The notes below the pieces were generated by a model. That model worked only from the letters and a program-made list of their open reading frames with translations, searched no databases and was not told where the DNA came from. Below, in pieces: positions 16,747 through 25,944 of a stretch of 64,000 bases of DNA. Each line of letters begins with the position of its first letter. The stretch's first letter is position 1. Both the position numbers and the translations under genes were made by a program. The stretch covers positions 682,001 to 746,000 of the forward strand of contig JADJQR010000001.1 of NCBI GenBank assembly GCA_016712675.1, given 5' to 3'. This DNA is from a bacterium (GTDB taxonomy: Bacteria > Krumholzibacteriota > Krumholzibacteriia > LZORAL124-64-63).

Positions 16747-18198
16747 ATGAGCCGGGTCGTGGTTCTGGGCGCCGGCGTGGCCGGGCATACCGCGGCGGCG
16801 TTCGCCCGCCACTGGCTGGGTCGCGGGCATGACGTCGTGGTCGTCTCGCCCCGCGCGGACTACAACTGGATCCCGTCCAACATCTGGGTCGGCGTGGGCC
16901 TGATGAAGCCCGCCAAGGTGGTCTTCCCGCTGGCGCCGGTCTACGCCAGGGCGGGCATCGAGTTCGTGCAAGCCCGTGCGGTGGAGCTGCATCCCGAGGG
17001 CGGTGCGGCCGAAGCGCGCCCCCACGTCGTGGTCGAGTCGACGACCGGCGGAACGGCGCTGCGCTCGACGGTGCCCTACGACTTCCTCATCAACGCCACC
17101 GGCCCGAAGCTGAACTTCGGGGCCACGCCGGGGCTGGGGCCCGGGGGCCACAGCCTTTCGGTGTGCACGCCGGACCATGCGGCGGAGGCGGCACGCGCGC
17201 TGGCCGAGGCCGTCGAGCGCATGCGCCGCGGCGAGCGGCAGCGCTTCCTGGTCGGCACCGGCCACGGCGGCTGTACCTGCCAGGGGGCCGCCTTCGAGTA
17301 CATCGTCAACCTCGAGTTCGAGCTCAGGGCCCGCGGCGTGCGCGACAAGGCCGACATCACCTGGCTGTCGAACGAGTACGAGATGGGCGACTTCGGCATG
17401 GGGGGCATGCACGTCAAGCGGGCCGGCTACATCACGCCCAGCAAGATCTTCACCGAGTCGCTGTTCGCCGAGCGCGGCCTGCGCTGGATCACGCGGGCCC
17501 ACGTGGCGCAGGTGGAGCCGGGGCGCGCCCACTGCCAGATGCTGGACGGCAGCGAGCGCACGCAGGAGTTCGACTTCGCGATGCTGCTGCCCCCGTTCAG
17601 CGGCGTGGGACTGAAGGCGTTCGACCGCTCCGGGACGGAGATCACCGCGCGCCTGTTCCAGCCCAACGGCTTCATGCGCGTCGACGCCGACTACGACGCC
17701 AAGCCGTACGAGCAGTGGTCGGCTCGCGACTGGCCGCGCACGTACCAGTCGCCATCGCACCCGAATGTGTTCGCGGCCGGCATCGCGTTCGCGCCGCCGC
17801 ATGCCATCTCGCGGCCGCGGCAGAGTCCGCAGGGCGTGTCGATCGCGCCCACGCCGCCCCGCACCGGGATGCCCTCGGCGATGATCGGCAAGGTCGTCGC
17901 GCGTAACATCTGCGGGATGGTTCGCGGCGCGACCGGACCGCGACACACGGCGTCCATGGCCGAGATGGGAGCCGCCTGCGTCGCGTCGGCCGGGGCCAAC
18001 CCGTTCACGGGAACCGCCGCCGCGATGACGGTGTTTCCCATCGTTCCGGACTTCGAGCGCTACCCCGAGTACGGACGCGACCTGGACCTGACCTTCGGCG
18101 AGATCGGGCTGGCCGGCCACTGGATCAAGATCATCCTGCACCACATGTTCCTGTACAAGGCGCGCCTGCTGCCCGGCTGGCGCCTCATCCCGGAGTAG
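16747..18198 (+). CDS. FAD-dependent oxidoreductase, sulfide:quinone-reductase-like
   Basis: The product has 483 residues. The N-terminal dinucleotide fold is VVVLGAGVAGHTAAAFA. PRADYNWIPSNIWVGVG and the cysteine pair in GHGGCTCQGAAFEY resemble the flavin and disulfide region of the SQR/NDH-2 superfamily, followed by GGMHVKRAGYITPSKIF. The C-terminus is hydrophobic and Arg/Lys-rich (HWIKIILHHMFLYKARLLPG), as expected for a monotopic membrane enzyme that reduces quinone. The electron donor could be sulfide, polysulfide or another thiol; I cannot tell which. A Shine-Dalgarno-like AAGGCGG precedes the ATG. It follows the DUF1858 gene by 134 bases and precedes a 59-residue protein by 4. Confidence 0.82.
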   Translation: MSRVVVLGAGVAGHTAAAFARHWLGRGHDVVVVSPRADYNWIPSNIWVGVGLMKPAKVVFPLAPVYARAGIEFVQARAVELHPEGGAAEARPHVVVESTTGGTALRSTVPYDFLINATGPKLNFGATPGLGPGGHSLSVCTPDHAAEAARALAEAVERMRRGERQRFLVGTGHGGCTCQGAAFEYIVNLEFELRARGVRDKADITWLSNEYEMGDFGMGGMHVKRAGYITPSKIFTESLFAERGLRWITRAHVAQVEPGRAHCQMLDGSERTQEFDFAMLLPPFSGVGLKAFDRSGTEITARLFQPNGFMRVDADYDAKPYEQWSARDWPRTYQSPSHPNVFAAGIAFAPPHAISRPRQSPQGVSIAPTPPRTGMPSAMIGKVVARNICGMVRGATGPRHTASMAEMGAACVASAGANPFTGTAAAMTVFPIVPDFERYPEYGRDLDLTFGEIGLAGHWIKIILHHMFLYKARLLPGWRLIPE

Positions 18199-18202
18199 GA
18201 CC

Positions 18203-18382
18203 ATGGCCGACCAGGATCCCCGCGCGCGCGATGAGCACCTGAACGAGGCGTTCTTCGCGACCAAGCCGACGCGTTCGACCGTCTTCCTGCGGACGTTCCT
18301 GCCGTGGCAGTTCTGGCGCTTCGTGGAGATCAACCTGCGGATGTTCCGGATCATCGGCCGCAGCCACGGCGGGCATCGTTGA
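18203..18382 (+). CDS. 59-residue protein downstream of the flavoprotein
   Basis: An ATG 4 bases after the oxidoreductase stop opens a 59-codon frame: MADQDPRARDEHLNEAFFAT, then an aromatic, basic, amphipathic half (TFLPWQFWRFVEINLRMFRI) and IGRSHGGHR. The acidic head and the Trp/Phe/Arg-rich segment suggest membrane-surface association. The tight spacing implies co-translation, and a role as a small subunit or anchor of the flavoprotein is the natural guess. I know no family name for it. Codon use is as GC-biased as the neighbours. Confidence 0.7.
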   Translation: MADQDPRARDEHLNEAFFATKPTRSTVFLRTFLPWQFWRFVEINLRMFRIIGRSHGGHR

Positions 18383-18515
18383 GGCGGTGTGGCACCCCGC
18401 CGATTTGCCTCGTCGGACTTCAATGACTATTCTGGTCTCCTTCCTGGCCGCAATCCGCTGTCCGCGACAGGCGCCCCGCGAGGGCGCCCCGCGGCGTGTC
18501 CCTGGGGGTGTGTCG

Positions 18516-19346
18516 ATGTCGCGTTCCTCGATGCTGGTGTCCGTATTCCTGGTGGTGGCGGCGGCGTCGGCTTCGGCCCAGACCGGCTGGGCGCCGGAAG
18601 ATTCGTCCGGGGTGCCAGTCGAATTGCCCACGCCGCCCGTCGCCGCCCAGCCGGTGGTGGAGAAGGAGCCGGCGATGCCGGCCTTGACGGCGCCGATGAG
18701 CGTGCCGGAGGTGGCTGCCATCCACGTGTTCAACGCCGTCGACGATTCGCTCACGGTGCTGGTCGACTACCGCGCCGAGTCCGAGATCCAGCGTGAGTTG
18801 CAGCATGCCGTCGCCGAAAAAGCCATGGCTGAGCGCAATGTCGAGCGCGGCCGCCTTCTCGAGAAGCTGGCCGAGTCACGCATCGAGATCAAAGCCAGCG
18901 AGATCAAGGCCCTGGAGGCGCAGATCACGTTCGCGAAGAAGGAGAAGAGCTCCGGTCGCCAGGCGGATCTGGAAGGGCGTCGCAAGTACGCCGAGAGCGA
19001 GAAGCAGTTGCTGGAGCGGCGTCGCGATCTGCGCAAACGTGAGATCGAGACCGCGCGCGCTGTTCGCGAGTACCATGAGGCGACCGAGAAATCCTGCCGT
19101 CTGGAACTGGATCTCGCGGTCTACCGCCGTGAGCGCGCCTCGATACCCGGAACCGCTGATCCGGGGGCCGCCGCCGAGTTTGCACGCCTGCAACGGGAGA
19201 TCACCAAGCTCGAGGGTCGGGTGCTGCAGGCCCAGGTTGAGCAGGCCAGCAAGCGGAAGGACCTGGCTGAACAGGACGTGCGTTTGGGCAAGGTGCGGCG
19301 CGCCGTCTACGAATCCCAGGTGAAGATGCAGGAGCGCGGCCGCTGA
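18516..19346 (+). CDS. Exported coiled-coil protein
   Basis: The product has 276 residues from the ATG at 18516, which opens a clear signal peptide (SMLVSVFLVVAAASASAQ). After a proline-rich linker, residues 85-270 are almost entirely charged heptads rich in Glu, Lys, Arg and Leu, for example ERGRLLEKLAESRIEIKASE. This predicts a long helical coiled coil. It resembles periplasmic or envelope scaffold proteins in general, but I recognise no specific family. Two breaks with Pro/Gly around 230 divide it into two helices. The gene is alone, on the opposite strand from the selenoprotein operon it faces. Confidence 0.72.
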   Translation: MSRSSMLVSVFLVVAAASASAQTGWAPEDSSGVPVELPTPPVAAQPVVEKEPAMPALTAPMSVPEVAAIHVFNAVDDSLTVLVDYRAESEIQRELQHAVAEKAMAERNVERGRLLEKLAESRIEIKASEIKALEAQITFAKKEKSSGRQADLEGRRKYAESEKQLLERRRDLRKREIETARAVREYHEATEKSCRLELDLAVYRRERASIPGTADPGAAAEFARLQREITKLEGRVLQAQVEQASKRKDLAEQDVRLGKVRRAVYESQVKMQERGR

Positions 19347-19450
19347 GCGCGCGATGACGTCGGGATGCTCGGCGCAGGTCGCCGTGAAGTCCCCGCGCCC
19401 GCCACGCAGGCCCCCGTCGGGTCCGGCAAGGCCGTCGCTCGCCGCCTTGT

Positions 19451-20002
19451 TCAGGGCGCACCCACGGACGAGGCCAGGAGCGCCTTCAATGCGGCGTAGT
19501 TCGCCGCGTCGGACAGGGGGTGTTCGGTCAGGTTGAAGATGCTCAGGACGCGGTTGGCGCCATCGAGGATCACGACGTCGCGCGTGGTCACATCCCACGA
19601 CGTCCAGACCGGCTCTGGGACCGTGTCCTGCAGCCATGGCAGGTCGCGGCCGGTTGTCATCTGGGTGTTGCCGGACTCGTAGCCCGCCTCGTTGATGCCG
19701 AGGATGCGCACGCCATCGACGCCATCGGTGGCCAGGTCGTCCTGCATGAGATCGAGATAGCCGAACTGGCTAACGCAGATGCCTCAGGTCGCGTGGCCGA
19801 AGTACCAGGCCGAAACGACCTGCAGGTAGTCCCGAGGCGAAACCGGGTCGCCGTAGGTTGCAGAGAACGGATTGACGTCCACGCGCAGGAAGTCGGGCAC
19901 GGCCTGCGTCCCCGGGCCCGCCGGATCGTCGTCGCCGCAGGCCGTCGTCAGGAGCGCCAGCGCCAGCGCCGGCAGCAGCTTGGCCCAACCGTATCTCTTC
20001 AT
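19451..20002 (-). CDS. Thioredoxin-like lipoprotein with in-frame UGA (probable selenoprotein, UxxC)
   Basis: The frame begins at an ATG (20002) with AAGGAG upstream. It encodes a lipoprotein signal (LLPALALALLTTAC) and reaches YFGHAT, then TGA at 19784-19786, then continues in the same frame as GICVSQFGYLDLMQDDL to a normal stop after 183 codons. The UGA falls exactly where a thioredoxin-like protein has the first cysteine of its active site, giving U73-G-I-C76. The part after the UGA keeps a redoxin pattern: VRILGINEAGYE, LPWLQD, VWTSWDV, RDVVILDGANRVLSIFNLT. A stem-loop follows the UGA (separate entry). The start lies 2 bases after the stop of an ATP-grasp gene. It is likely a periplasmic or outer-leaflet thiol/selenol redox protein. 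A mutated cysteine codon or a sequencing error is the main alternative. Confidence 0.8.
19758..19786 (-). promoter_or_regulatory. UGA codon plus bacterial SECIS-like stem-loop
   Basis: On the minus strand the UGA (19786-19784) is followed after 11 bases by TAGCC, a 5-base loop AGTTC and GGCTA, a perfect 5-base-pair stem. The loop begins 16 bases after the UGA and has G in its second position, as expected for bacterial SECIS apical loops. Outer pairing of GCAT with ATGC further out is also possible. No folding program was run. Confidence 0.55.
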
Positions 20003-20004
20003 GG

Positions 20005-21003
20005 TCAACGCTCCTTGCCGGCGCCGCGGGCGGCCTGCCGCCGCCGGTGGCGCCACAGACCGGCTCGCACCAGCCGACGCGTGAATCCCACGTGGCCCTC
20101 GGGGTCCTGCGCCAGGCACATGTCGGCGCCGCCGAAGCCGTCGGGCGGGAAGTAGATGCCGCAGTTGGCGTTGATCTCGAGCAACCAGGGCGTGCCTTCG
20201 GAATCCACGCGGACATCGCAGCGCCCGAAGCCCGCGCCCTTGAGCGCGACGAACAGGCGCGCGGATTCGGCGCGCAGGCGTCGCGCCAATCGCCGGTCGG
20301 TCACCGGCCCGGAGGACATGCGGTCGAAATCGACCCACTTCAGCTTTTCGTGCTTGAACGTCTCGCCCGGCGGGAAGGTGTACTGCACCGGCGGGTAGGT
20401 ACGCGGCCGGTCAGGTCGCCCGGGAACTTCCGCCACGAGCACCGTGCATTCGAAGCCGTCGATGAACTCCTCGACCAGCGCGGCCCCGTGCCGGCGAATC
20501 ATCTTGTTCGCTTGTCGTCGCAGGCCGGCCTCGCTGACCACCCGCGAGGCGCGGCTGAGGTCGACGCTCGCATAGCTGCTGTGGTGCTTCACGATCAGCG
20601 GGAAGCGCAGCCGGGCCGCGGCACGGGCGATATCGCCTTCACCGCGAGCGACCACCCAGGCCGGCGTGGCAATACCAAGTTCGCGACAGGCGCGCTTCAT
20701 CGTCACCCGCGAAGGCTCATAGAACTCGGATGTGGAACCGGTGAACGGGACGTTCAACCGCTCGAGCGTCCGCACCACCTCGATCCCGGGCACATTGCAC
20801 TCCGGTGTCCCGTCGCAGAGGTTGAAGAAGACGTCGAAGCCCTCTTGCGCCAGACGCCGGATCGTGGGGACCGAGGTCGCCCTCTCGAGCGTCTCCACGT
20901 GCCAACTGGCCTCCGGCAGGTACGGCCTGGGGTCACAGGGCCAGTCGTCGGCGGGAAAGGGATCGGCGTCGAGATCCTGGGGCGTCAGCAGACAGATGCG
21001 CAC
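20005..21003 (-). CDS. ATP-grasp ligase, D-Ala-D-Ala-ligase-like
   Basis: The product has 332 residues. The start is a GTG at 21003 (VRICLLTPQDLDADPF), with GGAAAGG about 10 bases upstream; the open frame extends further without a convincing start. Landmarks are FFNLCDGTPECNVPGIEVVR (N-terminal ligase fold), FPLIVKHHSSYASVDLSRAS (nucleotide-binding lysine), ALVEEFIDGFECTVLVAE and, at the metal site, FGRCDVRVDSEGTPWLLEINANCGIYF. These are shared with D-Ala-D-Ala ligase and other carboxylate-amine ligases, but overall it differs from Ddl. It should form an amide bond from an acyl phosphate. Its substrates are unknown. The stop is separated from the selenoprotein ATG by only 2 bases (TGACCATG), so the pair is one operon. 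Confidence 0.85.
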   Translation of the reverse strand: MRICLLTPQDLDADPFPADDWPCDPRPYLPEASWHVETLERATSVPTIRRLAQEGFDVFFNLCDGTPECNVPGIEVVRTLERLNVPFTGSTSEFYEPSRVTMKRACRELGIATPAWVVARGEGDIARAAARLRFPLIVKHHSSYASVDLSRASRVVSEAGLRRQANKMIRRHGAALVEEFIDGFECTVLVAEVPGRPDRPRTYPPVQYTFPPGETFKHEKLKWVDFDRMSSGPVTDRRLARRLRAESARLFVALKGAGFGRCDVRVDSEGTPWLLEINANCGIYFPPDGFGGADMCLAQDPEGHVGFTRRLVRAGLWRHRRRQAARGAGKER

Positions 21004-21126
21004 GGGAGGGCGGCCTTTCCGGTCGGGGCTGGGGTCAATCGGCGACCAGCGCCTCGCGGGGCAGGGGCGGTGCGATCGTCGCCGCGGGCGACCGATGGTC
21101 GGTCGCCCGCGCGAACATAGCACAGA

Positions 21127-24100
21127 CTACCGCACCAGGACGAGCTTGCGTGTCGCGGCTTCGGCGCCAGCCCCCTCGGCGCGCAGGAAGTAGACCCCGC
21201 TCGCGGTGGCGCGACCGCTGTCGTCGAGGCCGTCCCAGACCACGGTCCGCCAGCCTGCGGCCAGGCGACCTTCGTACAGGCCGCGTACGCGACGCCCGCG
21301 CAGGTCGTGCACGGTCAGCCGCACGTCGCGCCCGCCGTCCACGTACAGGCGCACCGAGACCGACGGGTTGAACGGGTTGGGCCACGGCAGATCCAGGGCC
21401 AGCGGTACCGCCGGCACCGCCGGGCCGGTGACCTGCGACACGCCGGGAGACGACAGCACGCCGTCACGCCGCATGTTGCCCTTGTAGGTCGGCCAGAATG
21501 CCTTGGACTCGTGGTGGGCGAACGGCAGGTCCCACACGTGGCAACGGAAATCCCAGCCGGCGTATACGAGGTCGACGTCGCCGTCGAGATCCAGGTCCGT
21601 GATCACCGGCGATGTGCGCACCGGCCCAGTGAGCGTGACCGGGAAGCCGGCCATCGGCTGCCCGTCCGCGTGGAAGGCGTACAGGTTATAGGGTGCGCCG
21701 ACGTCCCCGCCGCCGATGCCCTGGACGATCTCGGGCACGCCGTCGCCGTCGAGATCGCCGACGACCGGGCTGGCTTCGCTCGAACCGGGCAGATCGACAG
21801 GCCAACCGGGTCGAACCAGTCCGGACGTGCCGTCGGTCGTCTTTGTGCTGACGACGACCAACTTGGCGCTCAGCCCCGAGGCGTTGGGCGTGTAGATGAT
21901 CTCCAGCCAGCCGTCGCCGTCTAGGTCAGCCAGCGCCGGGCTGGTAACCGGATCGCCGTTGGCCGTGTACGGCATCAGCCGCGGGAAGCCCGGGTAGTCC
22001 GATCCATTCGTGCGCACGGCGTACAGGTAGCGCCAATTGTCGAAGAACACGAGTTCAGGCTGACCGTCGCCGTCAAGATCGCCCGCGGAGATGTCGCAGT
22101 TGACAGCACCGTTGACCGTGCGCGGGAAGCCGGTGAGATCCGTACCGTCGTGCCGGATCGCCATCAGGCGCCGGATGCCGGTCGCATCGTTCTTGGTGCC
22201 GAAGACGATGTCGCTGGCGCCGTCGCCGTCGATGTCGATCAACGTCGGCCCGCTGCGCGACCATTCGTTGGTGGCCCCGGCGCGCACGTAGAGGATTCCC
22301 TGCGTGGCGGGGTTGGAGTCGCCATCCCGCACCTCGCTGCCGTCGACGTTCCAGGCCCAGACCATGCCGTTGAGCGTGTTGACCACGATCTCGGGTTGCC
22401 CGTCGCCGTCGATGTCGCCTACCGCGGGCGCGGCCCAGTTGAACGTCGTGCCGGTGGCTGTGTTCAGCGGCCGCGGCCAGCCCGGCAGCGGGCTGCCGTC
22501 GGCGCGGTAGATGTGCACCTGGGGACCCAGGTTCCGCTGGCAGACGATGAACTCCTTGCCGGCCTGGCCGTCCAGATCGTGCATGGTCACCGCCGCCAGT
22601 TCCAACAGTGTGCCGGCAGGAAAGGCGGTGAACTGCCCGAGCGTGAGCGCCTGGCCGTCGCCGTTCCGAACCTCCGTGCCGTCGTGGTGCCAGGCCCAGA
22701 CCTGGTTGCTGGCCAGCACGATCTCGGGCCGGCCATTGCCATCGATGTCGCCGACCGCGAGCGGACCGCTGGTCTCACCGTCGAAAACGGCGGGGAAGCC
22801 CGCCAGTTCGCCGGGCGCCGTCGACCGGCTCACGACCGCGGACAACGCGCTGGGCACGCGTGACGAATCCAGCGTCGCCACGCGGTAGTGGAACGGGGTT
22901 AACAGGGGCAGCCCGGAGTCGGTGTAAGCGCAAACCCGTTCCACGACGTCGCGGCTGATCCGGGTCCACGGCCCGGCGGCCGAGTCCGAGCGGTAGATGA
23001 CGTAGCCGAGGATCCCCGGCCCCGCCGGCGGATCCCAGGTCAGGACGATCGTGTCCGGTCCGAGCTCGGTCGAGGTCACGAGGCCGGCCGGTGCCGCCGG
23101 TCGGCCCAGAGCGAAGTCGTGTCGCAGCTGTCGGCCCTGGGCGTCGGTCACCAGCAGCCAGGCGCTGCCGCCCCCGGCGGCATTGGTCAGCGCCAGCGAG
23201 AACGGCGTCGCGTTCCGGCCGTTGCCGAGCAATCCCACTGGAGACCACGAGGCCAGCGTGTCGTGAAGAACGACGTTCGGGTCCTGCGTACGCAGGCGCC
23301 CGCTGAGCGTGCCGGTGGTCCCGGCGCCGAAGTTCCGCAAGTCGACGTTCACGGCCACGCGCTCGCCGTTGTCCAGCGTTCCGTTGCCATTGCCCCAGGT
23401 GACGTCCTGCCAGTCGAGCGTGTCCACCTCGGGTTCGGGCGCATTGAGCGACACCTCGAGCTCCGAGTACCAATGCGTGGACCCCGACCGGACATCGGAG
23501 CGGAATTCCACCGGATGGCCGTCCGGCAGGCCCGTGGCGAAATCGACCAGGATCGGCGTCTGTGCGCTGGTTGCGGCGCCGGCAGCGGCGTTGGACACGA
23601 CGACTTCCGCGGTCAGCACCGTCACGCCGGGTGTCGTCGTCGACAGGGCCCCTCGCAGCGAGGTTGCCGTGGACGTGCCCGTGTTGAGGTAGGTCGGCGT
23701 GAACGCGATGCGCTCACCGGCGTCGACGATGCCGTTCCCGTTGCCGATGCTGCCGGAGCTCCCGTTGTCCACGACGGGCAGCGAAGTGATCTTCAGGTAC
23801 CGCCCCGAGACCGTCACGGGGATCGACGTCGAATGGGATGCCAGATTCGCTCCGGTCACGTGCAGCGAGGCGCTGCCGGCGCTCGCCAGGACCACCGGCA
23901 GCGCGGCCTGGCCGCTGGCGTTCGTCGTCGCCCAAGCCAGCGCTTCGCCGGTCTTCGCCAGGCAGACCAGGGCCCCGGACACCGGCGCACCGCCGGAAGT
24001 GACCGTTACGTTCACGGTCTGCTGGCCGAGCGGGATCGACGTCGGCGCCGTCACGGTCAGCGCCTGCGGCGTGGCGCTCCACAGCATGAGGGCCGGATCG

Positions 24101-25944
24101 CCGAGCAAGGTGTAGTTCTCGAAGGTCCAGCGGTCGAGGTAGTTCTGCACCGTGGCGGCCAGGAACGGCAGGCGGCTCAGCGCGACCAGCCGGCCGACCC
24201 GGTGCTCCCCTTCGCAGTAGAGCTGGCTGAAGAACTCCTGCTGGTAGGCATTGACCGCTACCGGAAACGCCTCGCGCGCCGAGCCCAAGGTGGCGACGGC
24301 GCCGCCGCCCGGATTCTGCAGCAGACGCTCCATCAGGCAGCTGTTGTCGAACGCCGCCGAGGCGCAGTTCAGTCCGTAGAGCAGGAAGTGGCGGCCGCTG
24401 TTGGACAGGTTGTCGGCGTCGACCGTGGTGAAGCTGCCGTCGCCCACAGACATGTTGAAGAAGTAGCCGTGCCCGATCTGGTTGACGATGCCGTAGTGGC
24501 CGGTATTCAGGGAGTCGACCAGGCTGGCTTTGGTCAGCGGCAGGTCGCGCGGGAACAGGGCGTCGGTCTCGTACATGCGCAGCGCCTGCATGTCCGTGCA
24601 ACTGCCGATCAGCGAGCTGTACTGCTCGTGCGCGAAGCTGGCGCCGTCCAGGAAGATCGTATCGCCGGGATGGTAGGCCTCCGGGAACAGCACTTCGGCG
24701 GCGAAGAGCGTGCGGTTGGTCCAGGCGACGCCCGCAGGCTGGGACTCGTAGCCGATCACCTTCTGCACAAAGAGCGCGGCATCGGCCGGCGTGCTGACCG
24801 GTGCGCGTCCGACGTACACCTCCTCGGCGAAGTCGACCAGGTCGCCGGGCAGCTCGTAGCGCGCCGGTTGCCCGTAGTTCTCGTCGCCGTCCGCGTTCCA
24901 GTTGCCGTCCAGACAGGCGAAGTAGAGGTCGCAGGGGATGGCGGTGTAGCTGTTCGCCGGATACAGGCTGTTGTAGATGATGCGGGGCGGCAGGATATCC
25001 GAGTCTCCGCCCAGCAGGACGTACTCGACGCCCCACTTGGCGTACGCATCCTGGATGTAGTACCGGATCGATTCCTGGATGTCGGAACCGGTGCGGTGGT
25101 TCGCGACGATGTACTCGCGCGTCGCGACCACGGTCGGCATGCCGCGTGCCGTGCGGTAGTCGGCCAGGACCTGGAAGGAAGGCGCCAGCGCGGCACTGGT
25201 GATGATGAGGCAGGTGACCGGGCTGCCCGCCAGGCTGGGTGTCTTGTCGGGGACGAAGCCGCCCTCGGCCGCCGCGACGGCCAGGCCGTCCTGGCGTGCG
25301 GCGCCCGGCAGCGCCGACGGGTTGTCGACCAGGCGTGCGAGGAGTCGACGGGTTTCCCCGGCCTCGCCCGGCACCAGGCGTTCGCGCGCCAGGATCGCGG
25401 GCGCGTCGCCGGTGGCAGCCCACTCCACCCGTACCGCGTAGGCATCGAGGAAATCGCACGCGCCGTCACCCGCCGGCAGCAGCGGCTGCACGGCGACGGC
25501 CACCAGCTGGTAACCGCGCCAGGCGTGCACGGAGGCGGCGGCCAGCCAGCCGTCTCCCGGCGCCTCCGCGGCCTGCAGGCGCTGGCCTGTCGACGTGAAG
25601 ACATCGCCGCCGCGCGCCAGCTTCCCGGGCACGCGTTCGCGGTGGGTGGCCAGCGGCTCGATGGTGACGGCGGCCACACGGCGGTCCGCGGGTACCACCA
25701 GCAGGTGATGACGAGCGGGGACCTGCACGGCGCCCGGTGGCGTCAGCAGCCGCGTGCCCGGCAGCGCCGCGATCACGCCGTCGGCTGCGGGCAGCCAGGA
25801 GAGATCGGCCGGTGCGAATCCGTCCTCATGGATGACTTCGCCGGGTGACGCCTGCGGGGCGTCGCCGGCGGTGGCCGTGGCGCGGGCCGCGAGCAGGAGT
25901 GACAGGGACAACAGGGCGATGACGCCAGCGGCGGGGCGACGCAT
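21127..25944 (-). CDS. Gingipain-like C25 cysteine protease with FG-GAP repeats and FlgD tail
   Basis: The product has 1605 residues, with GGAGG before the ATG at 25944 and a signal peptide (AAGVIALLSLSLLLAARATA). After a propeptide-like region, a C25 peptidase domain carries the catalytic pair His492 (NQIGHGYFFNMS) and Cys527 (LYGLNCASAAF), with ILLGGDSDILPPRIIYNS-type landmarks before them. Ig-like, CARDB-like and fibronectin III modules follow. At least seven FG-GAP/VCBS-type repeats come next, with calcium-loop signatures such as GDIDGDGQPEIVV and GDLDGDGVPEIVQ. The end is a FlgD-type Ig domain (WPNPFNPSVSVRLYV to RKLVLVR). It should be a cell-surface or secreted endoprotease. The FlgD tail is likely its export or anchoring module. 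Confidence 0.92.
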   Translation of the reverse strand: MRRPAAGVIALLSLSLLLAARATATAGDAPQASPGEVIHEDGFAPADLSWLPAADGVIAALPGTRLLTPPGAVQVPARHHLLVVPADRRVAAVTIEPLATHRERVPGKLARGGDVFTSTGQRLQAAEAPGDGWLAAASVHAWRGYQLVAVAVQPLLPAGDGACDFLDAYAVRVEWAATGDAPAILARERLVPGEAGETRRLLARLVDNPSALPGAARQDGLAVAAAEGGFVPDKTPSLAGSPVTCLIITSAALAPSFQVLADYRTARGMPTVVATREYIVANHRTGSDIQESIRYYIQDAYAKWGVEYVLLGGDSDILPPRIIYNSLYPANSYTAIPCDLYFACLDGNWNADGDENYGQPARYELPGDLVDFAEEVYVGRAPVSTPADAALFVQKVIGYESQPAGVAWTNRTLFAAEVLFPEAYHPGDTIFLDGASFAHEQYSSLIGSCTDMQALRMYETDALFPRDLPLTKASLVDSLNTGHYGIVNQIGHGYFFNMSVGDGSFTTVDADNLSNSGRHFLLYGLNCASAAFDNSCLMERLLQNPGGGAVATLGSAREAFPVAVNAYQQEFFSQLYCEGEHRVGRLVALSRLPFLAATVQNYLDRWTFENYTLLGDPALMLWSATPQALTVTAPTSIPLGQQTVNVTVTSGGAPVSGALVCLAKTGEALAWATTNASGQAALPVVLASAGSASLHVTGANLASHSTSIPVTVSGRYLKITSLPVVDNGSSGSIGNGNGIVDAGERIAFTPTYLNTGTSTATSLRGALSTTTPGVTVLTAEVVVSNAAAGAATSAQTPILVDFATGLPDGHPVEFRSDVRSGSTHWYSELEVSLNAPEPEVDTLDWQDVTWGNGNGTLDNGERVAVNVDLRNFGAGTTGTLSGRLRTQDPNVVLHDTLASWSPVGLLGNGRNATPFSLALTNAAGGGSAWLLVTDAQGRQLRHDFALGRPAAPAGLVTSTELGPDTIVLTWDPPAGPGILGYVIYRSDSAAGPWTRISRDVVERVCAYTDSGLPLLTPFHYRVATLDSSRVPSALSAVVSRSTAPGELAGFPAVFDGETSGPLAVGDIDGNGRPEIVLASNQVWAWHHDGTEVRNGDGQALTLGQFTAFPAGTLLELAAVTMHDLDGQAGKEFIVCQRNLGPQVHIYRADGSPLPGWPRPLNTATGTTFNWAAPAVGDIDGDGQPEIVVNTLNGMVWAWNVDGSEVRDGDSNPATQGILYVRAGATNEWSRSGPTLIDIDGDGASDIVFGTKNDATGIRRLMAIRHDGTDLTGFPRTVNGAVNCDISAGDLDGDGQPELVFFDNWRYLYAVRTNGSDYPGFPRLMPYTANGDPVTSPALADLDGDGWLEIIYTPNASGLSAKLVVVSTKTTDGTSGLVRPGWPVDLPGSSEASPVVGDLDGDGVPEIVQGIGGGDVGAPYNLYAFHADGQPMAGFPVTLTGPVRTSPVITDLDLDGDVDLVYAGWDFRCHVWDLPFAHHESKAFWPTYKGNMRRDGVLSSPGVSQVTGPAVPAVPLALDLPWPNPFNPSVSVRLYVDGGRDVRLTVHDLRGRRVRGLYEGRLAAGWRTVVWDGLDDSGRATASGVYFLRAEGAGAEAATRKLVLVR

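Noticed and set aside
14797-18423. A 1208-codon open frame on the minus strand opposite the redox locus
   Set aside because: It is antisense to four well-supported genes, its composition is Arg/Ala/His-rich and repetitive, and it has no recognisable motif. It arises from GC bias.
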